A stretch of 64,000 bases of DNA, from assembly GCF_002959755.1 (NCBI RefSeq), contig NZ_PPCW01000001.1, forward strand, positions 62,001 to 126,000, in the 5' to 3' direction. This DNA comes from Veillonella sp. T11011-6 (lineage in GTDB: Bacteria; Bacillota; Negativicutes; Veillonellales; Veillonellaceae). The translations under genes and the position numbers were made by a program. Position 1 is the first letter of the stretch; each line of letters starts with the position of its first letter. The notes under the pieces are model-generated. The model was not told the origin of the DNA and made no database searches. It was given only the letters and a program-made list of their open reading frames with translations. This document shows positions 1-8,911 of this stretch, piece by piece.

Positions 1-1
1 G

Positions 2-556
2 CAATCTTATATTATGCCTATTACCATCGATGGAAAAGCATGTGTAGATGAATGTATTCGCCCTAAGATGAATGAGAAACTATTATCACGTATGAAGCCT
101 TTATTAGGACCTAATTCCATTACAAATGCAGGCAATGCTTGTTTAACTCATGATGGCGCGGCTTTTGTATACGTATCTAATGAAAAAGGGCCCTTTAGAA
201 TTCATAGTATTATGCCTTGGGCGGGAAATCCTCAGTTTAGTCCAGAAGGAGCTTTAGAAAGCACAGAAGCGATTTTAAAACGCACTGGTCTAACGATGGA
301 TGATATTGATGTAGTAGAGTGGAACGAAGCCTTTGCTATCATTGATGTGCTCTTCAATAAGGCCTATCCCAAGTATTTAGAAAAATATAATAAATTGGGT
401 GGTGCCTTAGCGTATGGACATCCTTATGGCTGTTCTGGTGCTATATTAGCTCTTCATTGTATGGCTGCTTTAGAATCTTGTAATGGTCGCTATGGTTTGT
501 GTGCTATTGCCGGTGCAGGCGGTACAGGAACTGCTTTGATTATGGAACGTATGTAA
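2..556 (+). CDS. Thiolase family protein, C-terminal part (5' end outside window)
   Basis: This is the C-terminal half of a thiolase (acetyl-CoA acetyltransferase type), which condenses or cleaves acyl-CoA units in the cytoplasm. The frame is open to the window edge, so the ATG at 14 is internal and the N-terminal half with the acyl-accepting cysteine lies upstream. Visible family motifs are SITNAGNA followed by DGAA, WNEAFA, the histidine motif YGHPYG near base 419, and a final cysteine in CAIAGAGGTG near base 500, matching the usual C-x-G-G-G block loosely. It ends one base before the acyl-CoA ligase start, so the two are probably co-translated. Substrate cannot be told from this fragment. 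Confidence 0.85.
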   Translation, partial: QSYIMPITIDGKACVDECIRPKMNEKLLSRMKPLLGPNSITNAGNACLTHDGAAFVYVSNEKGPFRIHSIMPWAGNPQFSPEGALESTEAILKRTGLTMDDIDVVEWNEAFAIIDVLFNKAYPKYLEKYNKLGGALAYGHPYGCSGAILALHCMAALESCNGRYGLCAIAGAGGTGTALIMERM

Positions 557-557
557 A

Positions 558-1853
558 ATGACAATTATTGAACGGTTACGACAATATAAAGAATTAGAGC
601 CTCATAAGATTGCTCTCATTATAGATGATACAAAGTATACATATAGTGAACTATATGATGCTATTCTATCAATCGATATTGATGATACTAGTCATATAGT
701 AAATCTCACTGAAGTTAAAGAATCAGCAAAAAATAAAGTTCTTTTAATTCAGAGTCAATCCTTTTTAGAACAACTTGTACAATGGTTAGGTGCATTGTAT
801 AGATGTTACATTCCTATGGTATGCCATAATGAAATGGATACTGAGTATATAGACGAATTAGCTCATATTATAGCTGATGAAGGCGTGTTACCATTAACTG
901 ATTTTGGTGTACTTACATCAGGTACTACGGGGCGTCCTAAACCGTTGTGGAGAAAAGAGGAATCGTGGCGAGAGTTTTTGGATATTCAAAATAATATCTT
1001 TCATATAAATGAAGATACAAAAATCTTTTTGCAAGGCAGCTTTAGTTTTACTGGTGTTAGTAATATGGTTGTTGCTGTCTTATGGGCAGGGGGGACTATT
1101 GTTACTACCAGTTCCTTGCGTCCTACTCGATGGATTGAGCTGCTTGAAAGATATGAAGTAGATCATATCTATGCTCTTCCTACAAAACTTAGATTGCTCG
1201 TAAGGCATTGTAAATGTAAATTATCTGCGATTAACTATATTATTGCTGGCTCACAAGTGCTTGATTGTCATTTGATGGAGCAGTTGCAACAGCTATGTCC
1301 TAATATGGAGTTTATTCTGTATTATGGTGCTTCTGAGCTTAACTATATAACCTATTGTACAGGTAAAGAGTGGCTAGACCGACAAGGCACTGTGGGCAGG
1401 CCATTCCCAACGGTCCGAATTAAAGCAGATGATGGGGTTATATATGTAACTACAAAATATCATATTGAAGGTATTTCCGATACATATACCGTTAATGATT
1501 GTGGTTATATAGATACAGAGGGGTATCTTATGTTTACTGGGCGACAAGGCGATGTGGTAAACAAGGGGGGCTATAAAATATCTATTCCCTCCATGGAAAC
1601 TTATTTGCAATCTATAGATGGTGTCTCAGAAGTAGCTATTATCGATATCATAGATGATGTAAAAGGGGAAGATTTTGTAGCGTATATGGTGTTGGAGGAT
1701 AATGTTCTAGTAGCCGATGTTATGGAAACAATTCGGCATCATAGACCTTCCATAGAATGGCCAAAATCTATCTACTCTATTCCTATGTTACCTCTTACAG
1801 AATGCTCAAAAGTTGATAAAAGAAAGCTAAAAGAGTGGTATAATAAAGGGTAA
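558..1853 (+). CDS. AMP-dependent acyl-CoA synthetase/ligase, short form
   Basis: A member of the ANL adenylating family, expected to activate a carboxylic acid with ATP and pass it to CoA. The phosphate-binding motif TSGTTGRPKP sits near residue 120, YYGASE near 258, the TGRQGDVVNKGG hinge near 325, and the C-terminal catalytic lysine region SKVDKRKL near 423. At 431 residues it is shorter than the usual 500-550. The shortage is in the N-terminal domain ahead of the P-loop, as in MenE-like or other compact ligases. The start follows the thiolase stop by one base with no good Shine-Dalgarno, suggesting coupling. Pairing with a thiolase suggests fatty or short-chain acyl-CoA metabolism. The substrate is unknown. 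Confidence 0.8.
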   Translation: MTIIERLRQYKELEPHKIALIIDDTKYTYSELYDAILSIDIDDTSHIVNLTEVKESAKNKVLLIQSQSFLEQLVQWLGALYRCYIPMVCHNEMDTEYIDELAHIIADEGVLPLTDFGVLTSGTTGRPKPLWRKEESWREFLDIQNNIFHINEDTKIFLQGSFSFTGVSNMVVAVLWAGGTIVTTSSLRPTRWIELLERYEVDHIYALPTKLRLLVRHCKCKLSAINYIIAGSQVLDCHLMEQLQQLCPNMEFILYYGASELNYITYCTGKEWLDRQGTVGRPFPTVRIKADDGVIYVTTKYHIEGISDTYTVNDCGYIDTEGYLMFTGRQGDVVNKGGYKISIPSMETYLQSIDGVSEVAIIDIIDDVKGEDFVAYMVLEDNVLVADVMETIRHHRPSIEWPKSIYSIPMLPLTECSKVDKRKLKEWYNKG

Positions 1854-1880
1854 TCGTTTTTACTGTTATAAGGAGGCATC

Positions 1881-2879
1881 ATGCAGATTAATAAGGCGGC
1901 GCTAGAGATTTTCGATTTTACGTCTTCTTTAGCTGTATACTCTGAACATGAATTAAAGGTTGGCGATCAAGCTATTCATGATTATATTGCAAATCATGTA
2001 GTTAAGGCGTTCAAAGACCCCGGTGCTAGAACAGGTACCTTGCATGATGCAAGTCCATTTGGTAAACAATTAGTCGATTATAAAAATGGAGACCTCAAGT
2101 TTATAGAGTTATCTAAGAATTTAGGTGAAAGCTTGTTTACCTATATGAAACAAGCGACGGACTCCGTTGTTATCGATACGATTATTTGTGAAGCTGTTAC
2201 GGATGCATCTTATATCTGCATTCTTCTGTGCCAAGCTCATGATGCTTTTACTCATCAACTATTTAGTGAAGATGATGGCAGTTTAGCTACAGAACTTGTT
2301 TCTCATAAGGCTGTGTTGCCTATGCCTTCACAAAAGTTACGCGCCTTTGCATCGATTAATTTGCATGATTTTAGCGTTCGAATTTTTGAACCAAAAGGTG
2401 AATTTGATGGTGAAGTATCCTATATCTTAGCAGATAAGGTATTGCAATTAGGCACTAACCAATCTTCTAGAGATACGGTGAAAAAGGTGAAAGCTATCGT
2501 AGATAAGGTGGCTCAAGCCCATGAGTCAGATGGTGTCGTTGAATTGACGATTGCAAAGTCTATGATTGCGAAAAATGCAGAAGTATCTGATACAGTAGAT
2601 CCTGTTCGCATTGTGGAAGAGGTATTTAAAGCCAATCCTGTTCAACAAGAGGCGGCTAAGAAAGAATTAGCTGATGCGGATATGATGAGGCCTCTACCTG
2701 TTAATCGAGAGTTTGCTACGAAGGTTGGCGAACATCATAAGATTAAAACCGATACGGGCATTGAAATTTCTTTTCCTGTAGAGTATATGAAAAATCGCGA
2801 GTTCATTGAAATCAAAACTAATGATGATGGAACCTTGCGTATTGAACTAAAAAATATTAATAAAATCGTAAATAAATAG
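1881..2879 (+). CDS. Nucleoid-associated protein, NdpA/YejK family
   Basis: 332 residues, close to the 335 of Escherichia coli YejK. The N-terminal pattern (MQINKAALEIFDF, then a long alpha/beta domain and a C-terminal KTDTGIEISFPVEYM block) is typical of the 37-kDa nucleoid-associated family. These proteins bind chromosomal DNA; their exact role is not settled. A strong AAGGAGG lies 4 bases before the ATG at 1881. There is no membrane segment or signal peptide. It follows the ligase gene by 27 bases and could be cotranscribed. The family assignment is by overall pattern, not by catalytic residues. Confidence 0.8.
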   Translation: MQINKAALEIFDFTSSLAVYSEHELKVGDQAIHDYIANHVVKAFKDPGARTGTLHDASPFGKQLVDYKNGDLKFIELSKNLGESLFTYMKQATDSVVIDTIICEAVTDASYICILLCQAHDAFTHQLFSEDDGSLATELVSHKAVLPMPSQKLRAFASINLHDFSVRIFEPKGEFDGEVSYILADKVLQLGTNQSSRDTVKKVKAIVDKVAQAHESDGVVELTIAKSMIAKNAEVSDTVDPVRIVEEVFKANPVQQEAAKKELADADMMRPLPVNREFATKVGEHHKIKTDTGIEISFPVEYMKNREFIEIKTNDDGTLRIELKNINKIVNK

Positions 2880-2959
2880 TAATGAAAAATATATTTATCG
2901 ATAGAAATATATTATGGTATGATTAAATTTATTTGTTATGCTAGTATATGGAGGTTATA

Positions 2960-3451
2960 GTGGGTAAAGAGAAACATAAAAAAACAAATGCATTACGTAT
3001 TTTAGATACTCATAAGATACCTTATAGTATTAGCGAATATGAGTGGTCTGAAGAGCGTGCTGCAGGCCTTCATGTAGTAGAAGCTTTAGGACTCGATGAA
3101 AAACAAGTCTTTAAAACACTAGTTGGTAAGGGCGATAAAACAGGGTTTGTAGTATTCTGTATTCCAGTGGCTGAAGAGCTAGATATGAAACAAGCGGCTC
3201 GTGTCAGTCATAATAAGTCTGTAGAACTGGTTCATGTTAAGGACTTACTAGGTATTACCGGATACTTACGGGGCGGATGTTCTCCAGTGGGGATGAAAAA
3301 ATCGTTTCCTACCTATTTTGATGCCACAATGGAACCTCAAGAGTTTGTATATGTAAGCGCTGGTCTACGAGGCATGCAGATGAAGGTAAATCCAAAGGAT
3401 TTGGCCTCTGTTGTAAATGCTGAATTTGTAGTACTTACAATGGATCATTAA
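2960..3451 (+). CDS. ybaK: YbaK/EbsC-family Cys-tRNA(Pro) deacylase
   Basis: A cytoplasmic editing protein that hydrolyses mischarged Cys-tRNA(Pro). Family signatures are KTNALRILDTHKIPY at the N terminus, the conserved KTLVGKGDK near residue 50, and the GGCSPVGMKK block near residue 115, which is very characteristic of YbaK. An in-frame ATG at 2948 exists, but its last base starts the TGGAGG Shine-Dalgarno (2949-2954), which is spaced correctly for the GTG at 2960. I therefore prefer the GTG start (163 residues). The 80-base gap upstream is AT-rich and holds an imperfect palindrome (about 2886-2911). rnhA follows after 9 bases. Confidence 0.88.
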   Translation: MGKEKHKKTNALRILDTHKIPYSISEYEWSEERAAGLHVVEALGLDEKQVFKTLVGKGDKTGFVVFCIPVAEELDMKQAARVSHNKSVELVHVKDLLGITGYLRGGCSPVGMKKSFPTYFDATMEPQEFVYVSAGLRGMQMKVNPKDLASVVNAEFVVLTMDH

Positions 3452-3460
3452 GAGGTACGT

Positions 3461-4186
3461 ATGGCAAAGAAGTTTTATGCAGTTCGTCAAGGCCGTGTAC
3501 CAGGAGTTTATACTACCTGGGCTGACTGTGAGAAACAGGTAAAGGGTTTTGGCGGTGCTATCTACAAATCTTTCTCTACAGAAGCAGAAGCACGTGCCTT
3601 TGTAGATGATTCAGGATTATCCTTGAGTGATTTTATGAGTGCTAAACGGAGCGAACCTAAATCGCCACAAGCAGTTAAGTCTAAATCTATGAATTCTAGA
3701 CCTATAGGATTTAGTTCTAAAGTTCAAAATAAGGTATCTCCAAATGTGGTGAAACCAGATTTTACTAAGGCCGACCATATTATTGCTTATATTGATGGTA
3801 GTTATAATAAAGGTACCAATACAGTTGGTGCTGGTGGCGTTATCTTCTTGAATGGGTCTAAGAAGACTTTTTCATTTCCTTCTAATGATGAACGATATAC
3901 ATCATTTTGGAATGTAGCTGGTGAGCTACTAGCTGCTATGTATGTTATGAAATATGCCGTTGATCATGGTATTCCAGAATGTTCCCTATATTATGATTAT
4001 ATGGGGATTGAAATGTGGGCTACTAAACGATGGAAACGCAATAATGCACTGACTCAATATTATGCTGCGTTTTATGACTCTATAAAAGACCGTGTGCGCG
4101 TACACTTTCACAAGGTGGCTGCTCATACGGGCGATACATATAATGAAATGGCTGATGTACTAGCCAAACAAGGTGCGGGAATTTAA
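3461..4186 (+). CDS. rnhA: Ribonuclease H with N-terminal viroplasmin (hybrid-binding) domain
   Basis: Cleaves the RNA strand of RNA-DNA hybrids. Residues 1-50 (KKFYAVRQGRVPGVYTTW onward) form the caulimovirus viroplasmin/hybrid-binding domain found at the N terminus of eukaryotic-type RNases H1. Residues 50-100 are a Ser/Lys-rich linker. The RNase H fold follows from about residue 105. The acidic catalytic set is visible: D in AYIDGSY, E in AGELLAA, D in YYDYMGIE, and the H and D of AAHTGDTYNEMAD. The length of 241 suits this two-domain class. A short AGAGG precedes the ATG, 9 bases after the ybaK stop. Confidence 0.92.
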   Translation: MAKKFYAVRQGRVPGVYTTWADCEKQVKGFGGAIYKSFSTEAEARAFVDDSGLSLSDFMSAKRSEPKSPQAVKSKSMNSRPIGFSSKVQNKVSPNVVKPDFTKADHIIAYIDGSYNKGTNTVGAGGVIFLNGSKKTFSFPSNDERYTSFWNVAGELLAAMYVMKYAVDHGIPECSLYYDYMGIEMWATKRWKRNNALTQYYAAFYDSIKDRVRVHFHKVAAHTGDTYNEMADVLAKQGAGI

Positions 4187-4208
4187 CTTTCTCAGAAAGG
4201 AGGGTGTT

Positions 4209-5132
4209 ATGAATATATGTGTTACAGGCGGAGCCGGTTTCATTGGTTCCCATCTAGTTGATCGATTAATTGAATTGGGGCACAATGTGCTCGTTATAGA
4301 TAATTTATCTACAGGTATGCGTTCTTTTGTACATGATTCTGCTCAATTTATTGAGATGGATGTACGAGATCCAAAATTATTATCTGTATTTGAAGAGTTT
4401 AAGCCTTCTATTGTATTTCATGAGGCTGCTCAGACTATGGTTCAATCCTCTATGGAGAATCCAAGTTATGACTGTGATGTTAATTTGTTAGGGCTTATTA
4501 ATGTACTTGATGCCTGTCGTAAGGTGAAAGTTGAACAATTCTTAATGCCTTCTTCGGCTGCTGTGTATGGGGACTTAGCAGTATTGCCATTGACAGAAGA
4601 ACTAAGTGGTATGCCATCATCCTTCTATGGTTTGACTAAGCTTACTGCAGAAGGGTATTTACGTATCTATCGTGAAGCTTTCGGGTTAAATACAGTATGC
4701 TTTAGATATGCCAATGTATATGGTCCACGTCAAGGTGATGGTGGTGAAGGTGGCGTTATTAGTATTTTCAATCGTTTAATCGTTGAAGGTAAGCCTTTAA
4801 CCGTATATGGTGATGGCGAACAAACAAGAGACTTCATTTATGTAGAAGATGTGGTAGAAGCTAATATTAAGGCTATGGGCAATACTAGCTGTACAGGTAT
4901 TTATAACGTGTCTACCAATACGGGAACATCTGTTAATGAGTTGATTACGCGATTTAGATCTATTAGTGGTGCTGATTTTATGGTTCATTATGAAGACGAA
5001 CGCATAGGGGATATCAAACATTCACGTTTAAGTAATGCAAAGGCAGAACGTGATTTTGGATTTGTAGCTTCCACAACATTAGATGAGGGCTTACAAAAAA
5101 CATTAGAATATTTTAAAGCTCATCATAAGTAA
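4209..5132 (+). CDS. NAD-dependent sugar-nucleotide epimerase (extended SDR)
   Basis: A UDP-glucose 4-epimerase-like member of the extended short-chain dehydrogenases. The NAD-binding GGAGFIGSH is at the N terminus, SSAAVYG supplies the catalytic serine, and YGLTK carries the Tyr-Lys pair. The GDGEQTRDFIYVEDV motif is typical of nucleotide-sugar enzymes. An open frame extends back to 4173, but AAAGGAGG at 4196-4203 places the start at ATG 4209 (307 residues). It differs from the true galE at 6962, so it may make another UDP-hexose or UDP-HexNAc. It lies a little upstream of the galE/pgi genes and may feed the capsule locus. Exact substrate is not evident. Confidence 0.85.
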   Translation: MNICVTGGAGFIGSHLVDRLIELGHNVLVIDNLSTGMRSFVHDSAQFIEMDVRDPKLLSVFEEFKPSIVFHEAAQTMVQSSMENPSYDCDVNLLGLINVLDACRKVKVEQFLMPSSAAVYGDLAVLPLTEELSGMPSSFYGLTKLTAEGYLRIYREAFGLNTVCFRYANVYGPRQGDGGEGGVISIFNRLIVEGKPLTVYGDGEQTRDFIYVEDVVEANIKAMGNTSCTGIYNVSTNTGTSVNELITRFRSISGADFMVHYEDERIGDIKHSRLSNAKAERDFGFVASTTLDEGLQKTLEYFKAHHK

Positions 5133-5152
5133 GGTATATAAGGTTTGGGGAC

Positions 5153-5431
5153 ATGAGTGATACACAATTCTGGGTTACTGTAGGGGTATGGAATCTAATT
5201 GTATTTAGCATGTATGGATATGATAAGCTATGTGCTATTAAGGGGTATAATCGGATTTCAGAGTTCACACTATTATTTTTAGCATTTGCCTTTGGCGGCC
5301 TTGGTGCGCTATTGGGCATGGTTATTTGGCGTCATAAGACTTTAAAGCTCAAGTTTAAACTAGCTATCCCTATTGCATTGTTATGGTCTGTTTATGCAGT
5401 GGGGTTTGGTTATGGTTTGTGGGTGAATTGA
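5153..5431 (+). CDS. DUF1294 family small membrane protein
   Basis: 92 residues with three or so hydrophobic segments (about residues 5-20, 38-58 and 68-88). The diagnostic YDK near residue 23, followed by a GGLGALLGM segment and the RHKTLKLKF motif, matches the DUF1294 family, whose function is unknown. It is 20 bases after the epimerase gene with only a weak GGGGA ribosome-binding site. The following extended -10 promoter shows that this gene closes the upstream transcription unit. Confidence 0.8.
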   Translation: MSDTQFWVTVGVWNLIVFSMYGYDKLCAIKGYNRISEFTLLFLAFAFGGLGALLGMVIWRHKTLKLKFKLAIPIALLWSVYAVGFGYGLWVN

Positions 5432-5463
5432 TTGCATAAACTAATATTTTATTCATTGTTTTA

Positions 5464-5472
5464 TGGTATAAT
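5464..5472 (+). promoter_or_regulatory. Extended -10 promoter for pgi
   Basis: The sequence TGGTATAAT is a perfect TGn-TATAAT extended -10 element, 43 bases before the pgi start. No convincing -35 hexamer stands 16-18 bases upstream, which is usual for extended -10 promoters. Confidence 0.7.
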
Positions 5473-5515
5473 GAGTAGAATATTGTACATAAAATGTCAG
5501 TGAAGGAGATATTTG

Positions 5516-6952
5516 ATGTTGCGATTACAATCGGGGTTCGAGTTAGATTACGCTAACATATATAATGAAAGTTGCATACAAGAACGAGACGTAAAAAACT
5601 TTGAGCGTGCTATACAAAATGTTTGGCGCCACACCAATATTTTACGCTCTACAGGCTTTGAAGAAGGCCATGTTTCCAAGGACGGCTTGCCTGAACCGGT
5701 ATTGTTTTACCAACTTCCTTATATTTCTGAAGATGGTATTAATACACCTGCAATGCTAAAACGTCTTTATGAATTGAGGGACTATGCTCGCCATAATATT
5801 GATACAGTTGTATCTGTAGGTATTGGTGGTTCTTATTTGGGTAGTAAGGTTATTTTTGATGTTCAATGTGGTGCATTTTGGAATAATCTTAGTACGGAAG
5901 AACGCAACGGATATCCACGGATGTATTTTGCTGGATTTAACGTAGATGGTGATTATTTATCAGGCCTTATTCGTACCTTAGAGTATCAAGCTCAGAAAAA
6001 AGGACCCAACTATAAGGTGATGCTCGTTATCACCTCTAAGTCTGGTTCTACTATCGAACCAATGGCTAATTTCATGATTTTGGAAAAAGCATTACAAGAT
6101 CTGAATATAAATTATGAAGTAGTAGCTGTTACCGATACGTCTGATGATGAACATCCTACAGTTCTACGTTCTATGGCACTAGAAAATCATTGGAAAACCT
6201 ATAGTATTCCTTATGGTGTAGGTGGCCGTTTCTCTGTGTTTACAGAGGTTGGTTTTGTAACAGCGGCTCTTGTGGGCTTTGATATTGAGGGGTTCTTAGC
6301 TGGTGCAGCTTCAATGGATGCTGCTTGCCAAGAAGAGGATATTTTCAAAAATCCTGCTTTATTAAGTGCATTGCTAAAATATATTGCGTCCGAACGTTAT
6401 GGTCGTATTATTGAGGTGTTTATGCCTTATGGGGAAGCTCTTCATTCCTTATCTGATTGGTATGTACAGCTATTGTCCGAATCGTTAGGTAAGATGAGTA
6501 ATACATGCTTACCTTATGGTCGTACACCAGTTGCGGCAGTAGGAACTATGGATATGCATGCTCAAGTACAAGAGCATCAAGAAGGTCGCCTTAATAAGGT
6601 CGTTCAATTTATTAAGGTTAAAGAGTGGCAACATAATCTCGTAGTGCCTAATACACATAGTCAATATGAACGATTGCAAGCACTTGGTAATGTAGGCATT
6701 TGTGATATTCTCAATATTGCATTAGATGCTAATAGAGAGGCTTTATCTAGTGACAATCGCTTTAATATGACGATAACTGTACCAACATTAAATGCATTCC
6801 ATTTAGGGGAAATCATGTTTATGCATTGTTGGGCTGTTTACTTTGAATCTATTTTTGCTGGTGTAGACGCTTTCGATCAACCAGGTGTTGAAGTTTATAA
6901 ACGTCTCATCGGTCCAAAATTGGCTCATGTAAAGGATGGAGAGAATTCATAA
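5516..6952 (+). CDS. pgi: Glucose-6-phosphate isomerase
   Basis: Interconverts glucose 6-phosphate and fructose 6-phosphate. The sugar-phosphate isomerase motifs VSVGIGGSYLGSK (near residue 101) and ITSKSGSTIEPMAN (near 173) are clear, as is GVGGRFSVFTEVG, the PGI signature, near 237. The last part carries the QPGVEVYK block with the catalytic lysine. The ATG at 5516 has AAGGAG at 5503-5508; a TTG one codon earlier is less likely. 478 residues is within the family range. It has its own extended -10 promoter and is followed after 9 bases by galE, so the two probably form an operon feeding UDP-sugar synthesis for the capsule. Confidence 0.95.
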   Translation: MLRLQSGFELDYANIYNESCIQERDVKNFERAIQNVWRHTNILRSTGFEEGHVSKDGLPEPVLFYQLPYISEDGINTPAMLKRLYELRDYARHNIDTVVSVGIGGSYLGSKVIFDVQCGAFWNNLSTEERNGYPRMYFAGFNVDGDYLSGLIRTLEYQAQKKGPNYKVMLVITSKSGSTIEPMANFMILEKALQDLNINYEVVAVTDTSDDEHPTVLRSMALENHWKTYSIPYGVGGRFSVFTEVGFVTAALVGFDIEGFLAGAASMDAACQEEDIFKNPALLSALLKYIASERYGRIIEVFMPYGEALHSLSDWYVQLLSESLGKMSNTCLPYGRTPVAAVGTMDMHAQVQEHQEGRLNKVVQFIKVKEWQHNLVVPNTHSQYERLQALGNVGICDILNIALDANREALSSDNRFNMTITVPTLNAFHLGEIMFMHCWAVYFESIFAGVDAFDQPGVEVYKRLIGPKLAHVKDGENS

Positions 6953-6961
6953 GGGGGAACT

Positions 6962-7951
6962 ATGAATATTTTAGTAACAGGTGGGGCTGGTTATATTGGG
7001 AGCCACACAGTACGTGCCTTACAACAATCGGGTTATACACCTATTATTGTAGATAATTTATCGCGCGGTCATGTAGAATCAATTCCTGAAGGGGTACAGT
7101 TCTACAATATGGATATAGCAGATCTTAAGTTGATAGATATTATGAAAGACCATAATATCATTGGTGTTATGCATTTTGCAGCCCATTCTCAAGTTGGGGA
7201 ATCCATGGTAAATCCAGCCATTTATTATGAAAATAATGTAGTTGGTTCTTATCACCTCATTGAGTCTGCTCGTACTGCAGGTGTGAAACATTTTGTATTT
7301 TCCAGTACGGCTGCTGTTTATGGGGAACCAGAGATAGTGCCAATTCGTGAAGATGCGCCATTGCATCCAACTAATGTATATGGTCGTACTAAACTGATGA
7401 TTGAAGAAATGCTATCTGATTATAGTGCTATTTATGGTTCTACGTATGTTGCATTGCGTTATTTTAATGCGGCTGGCGCAGATCCGTCTGGTACAATTGG
7501 GGAAGATCATCATCCAGAAACTCATTTGATTCCGCTTGTGCTAGATGCAGCTCGTGGTAAAAGAGAGCACATAACTGTTTTTGGTACTGATTATAATACA
7601 GCTGATGGTACATGTGTACGCGATTATATTCATGTTAATGATTTGGCTACAGCTCATGTGTTAGCAATGGATTATTTGCGTAACGGTGGTGAATCTCAAG
7701 TGTTTAATCTTGGTAGTGGCAATGGCTTCTCCGTTAAGGAAATTATTGAAACTGCTAAAGAGGTAACTGGTATCGATATTCCAGTTCAATATGGTGACCG
7801 TCGTGCTGGCGACCCAGGTACATTGATTGCTTCCTCTGAAAAAATTAAAGAATTACTTGGTTGGGATCCTAAATTCAGTAATGTAGCTGATGTTATAAAA
7901 GATGCTTGGAAATGGCATACATCTCATCCTGATGGTTTTAAAAGCAAATAA
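6962..7951 (+). CDS. galE: UDP-glucose 4-epimerase
   Basis: Interconverts UDP-glucose and UDP-galactose using bound NAD. GGAGYIGSH is the Rossmann glycine motif, SSTAAVYGEP carries the catalytic serine, and YGRTK the Tyr-Lys pair. The RYFNAAGADPSGTIGEDH stretch is diagnostic for true GalE rather than other epimerases. 329 residues is the normal length. GGGGG before the ATG is a modest ribosome-binding site. It is transcribed with pgi and ends at a terminator. Confidence 0.94.
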   Translation: MNILVTGGAGYIGSHTVRALQQSGYTPIIVDNLSRGHVESIPEGVQFYNMDIADLKLIDIMKDHNIIGVMHFAAHSQVGESMVNPAIYYENNVVGSYHLIESARTAGVKHFVFSSTAAVYGEPEIVPIREDAPLHPTNVYGRTKLMIEEMLSDYSAIYGSTYVALRYFNAAGADPSGTIGEDHHPETHLIPLVLDAARGKREHITVFGTDYNTADGTCVRDYIHVNDLATAHVLAMDYLRNGGESQVFNLGSGNGFSVKEIIETAKEVTGIDIPVQYGDRRAGDPGTLIASSEKIKELLGWDPKFSNVADVIKDAWKWHTSHPDGFKSK

Positions 7952-7988
7952 AACAAGAACAAATCCTTTTGATTTGTCAATATAATGA

Positions 7989-8034
7989 ATGACTCTATTA
8001 GTCACCTAGGTGACTGGTAGAGTCATTTTTTTGT
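7989..8034 (+). terminator. Intrinsic terminator after galE
   Basis: Two nested inverted repeats, ATGACTCT/AGAGTCAT outside and AGTCACCTAGGTGACT inside, are followed by a run of seven T. This ends the pgi-galE unit. Confidence 0.88.
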
Positions 8035-8048
8035 AGGAATTTAAAAGG

Positions 8049-8075
8049 ACCTCCTAGAATATGTCAGCAGGAGGT
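8049..8075 (+). promoter_or_regulatory. Hairpin that can mask the Shine-Dalgarno of the PilP-like gene
   Basis: ACCTCCT at 8049-8055 is perfectly complementary to AGGAGGT at 8069-8075, with a 13-base loop. AGGAGGT is the ribosome-binding site for the ATG at 8081. In RNA, the 7-bp stem (five G-C or C-G pairs) would hide it. Base pairing is seen directly; regulation is inference. Confidence 0.5.
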
Positions 8076-8080
8076 GGAAT

Positions 8081-8911
8081 ATGAACTTACAAGATTATAT
8101 ACAACGCATTAAATTATGGATTGATAAACAGTATTTTATTATTCGTCACTATAAAATTATTATTTCTATTTTTCTTGTAATTATAGTTGGCGTATTAATC
8201 GTTGGTGCTTTATATCCTCACGAAGAAGAACGTGTTCATGTACAACCTAAGCATGTTAATAGTGAGGAAAATAATCAGACCCGATTAAGTTCAAAAGAAT
8301 CATCAGACGGAGTTTCACATAATAGACAGAAACATCATAACAGTGATGCTATAGAAACGAGAAAAGATGACGATCTAAAAACTAAAAGTGAGGGCCGTTT
8401 GTTATATGATGTGAGCAGCGTGGAACGCGGGCATCCTTGGAGAGAGGTTTTTAAAGATTTACCAGATAATGATGTACATGGTAGACATGAAGATACTAAG
8501 GATGTAGATGAAGTGGCTGATAGCATTAATGATATGCAAGGGTTTAATAATAGTAAGTACTCAGGCAGGGATACATATAAAGGACGGACTAATAGGTATA
8601 AAACCAGGAGAACACAGAATAAGAATAAACACACAGGGGATAAAACCATTAGTGATAGCAGTGATGATTTTACTAATAATCAAATTAATTCAAAGTCTCA
8701 TAGTAGGTTAAATTCTTCGAGTATGGAACAGCCTGTTGAACTTGTTGGTATTGTTGAGGGCAATGAGATTATTGCTATTTTACGAAAAGGTACAGAGGAG
8801 CAAATGGTTACTGTTGGGATGGTTTGGCATGGCGTTACTGTCTCTAATATAAGTGCAAGTGGTGTAGAAATCGTTGAAGGAGGTTCATCACGGTGGTTAA
8901 AAATCAATTAG
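8081..8911 (+). CDS. PilP/GspC-like inner-membrane protein of a secretin system
   Basis: 276 residues. A single membrane segment lies at about residues 24-45 (IIISIFLVIIVGVLIVGAL), followed by a long, low-complexity, charged and Ser/Asn-rich linker (about 50-215). The last 60 residues (VELVGIVEGNEIIAILRKG onward) form a small beta domain. This layout resembles GspC/PilP, where the periplasmic end docks on the secretin. The gene overlaps the secretin gene by 19 bases, which supports that role. No homologue-level identity can be claimed because the linker is unconserved in type. A strong AGGAGGT ribosome-binding site can be masked by an upstream hairpin. Confidence 0.6.
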   Translation: MNLQDYIQRIKLWIDKQYFIIRHYKIIISIFLVIIVGVLIVGALYPHEEERVHVQPKHVNSEENNQTRLSSKESSDGVSHNRQKHHNSDAIETRKDDDLKTKSEGRLLYDVSSVERGHPWREVFKDLPDNDVHGRHEDTKDVDEVADSINDMQGFNNSKYSGRDTYKGRTNRYKTRRTQNKNKHTGDKTISDSSDDFTNNQINSKSHSRLNSSSMEQPVELVGIVEGNEIIAILRKGTEEQMVTVGMVWHGVTVSNISASGVEIVEGGSSRWLKIN

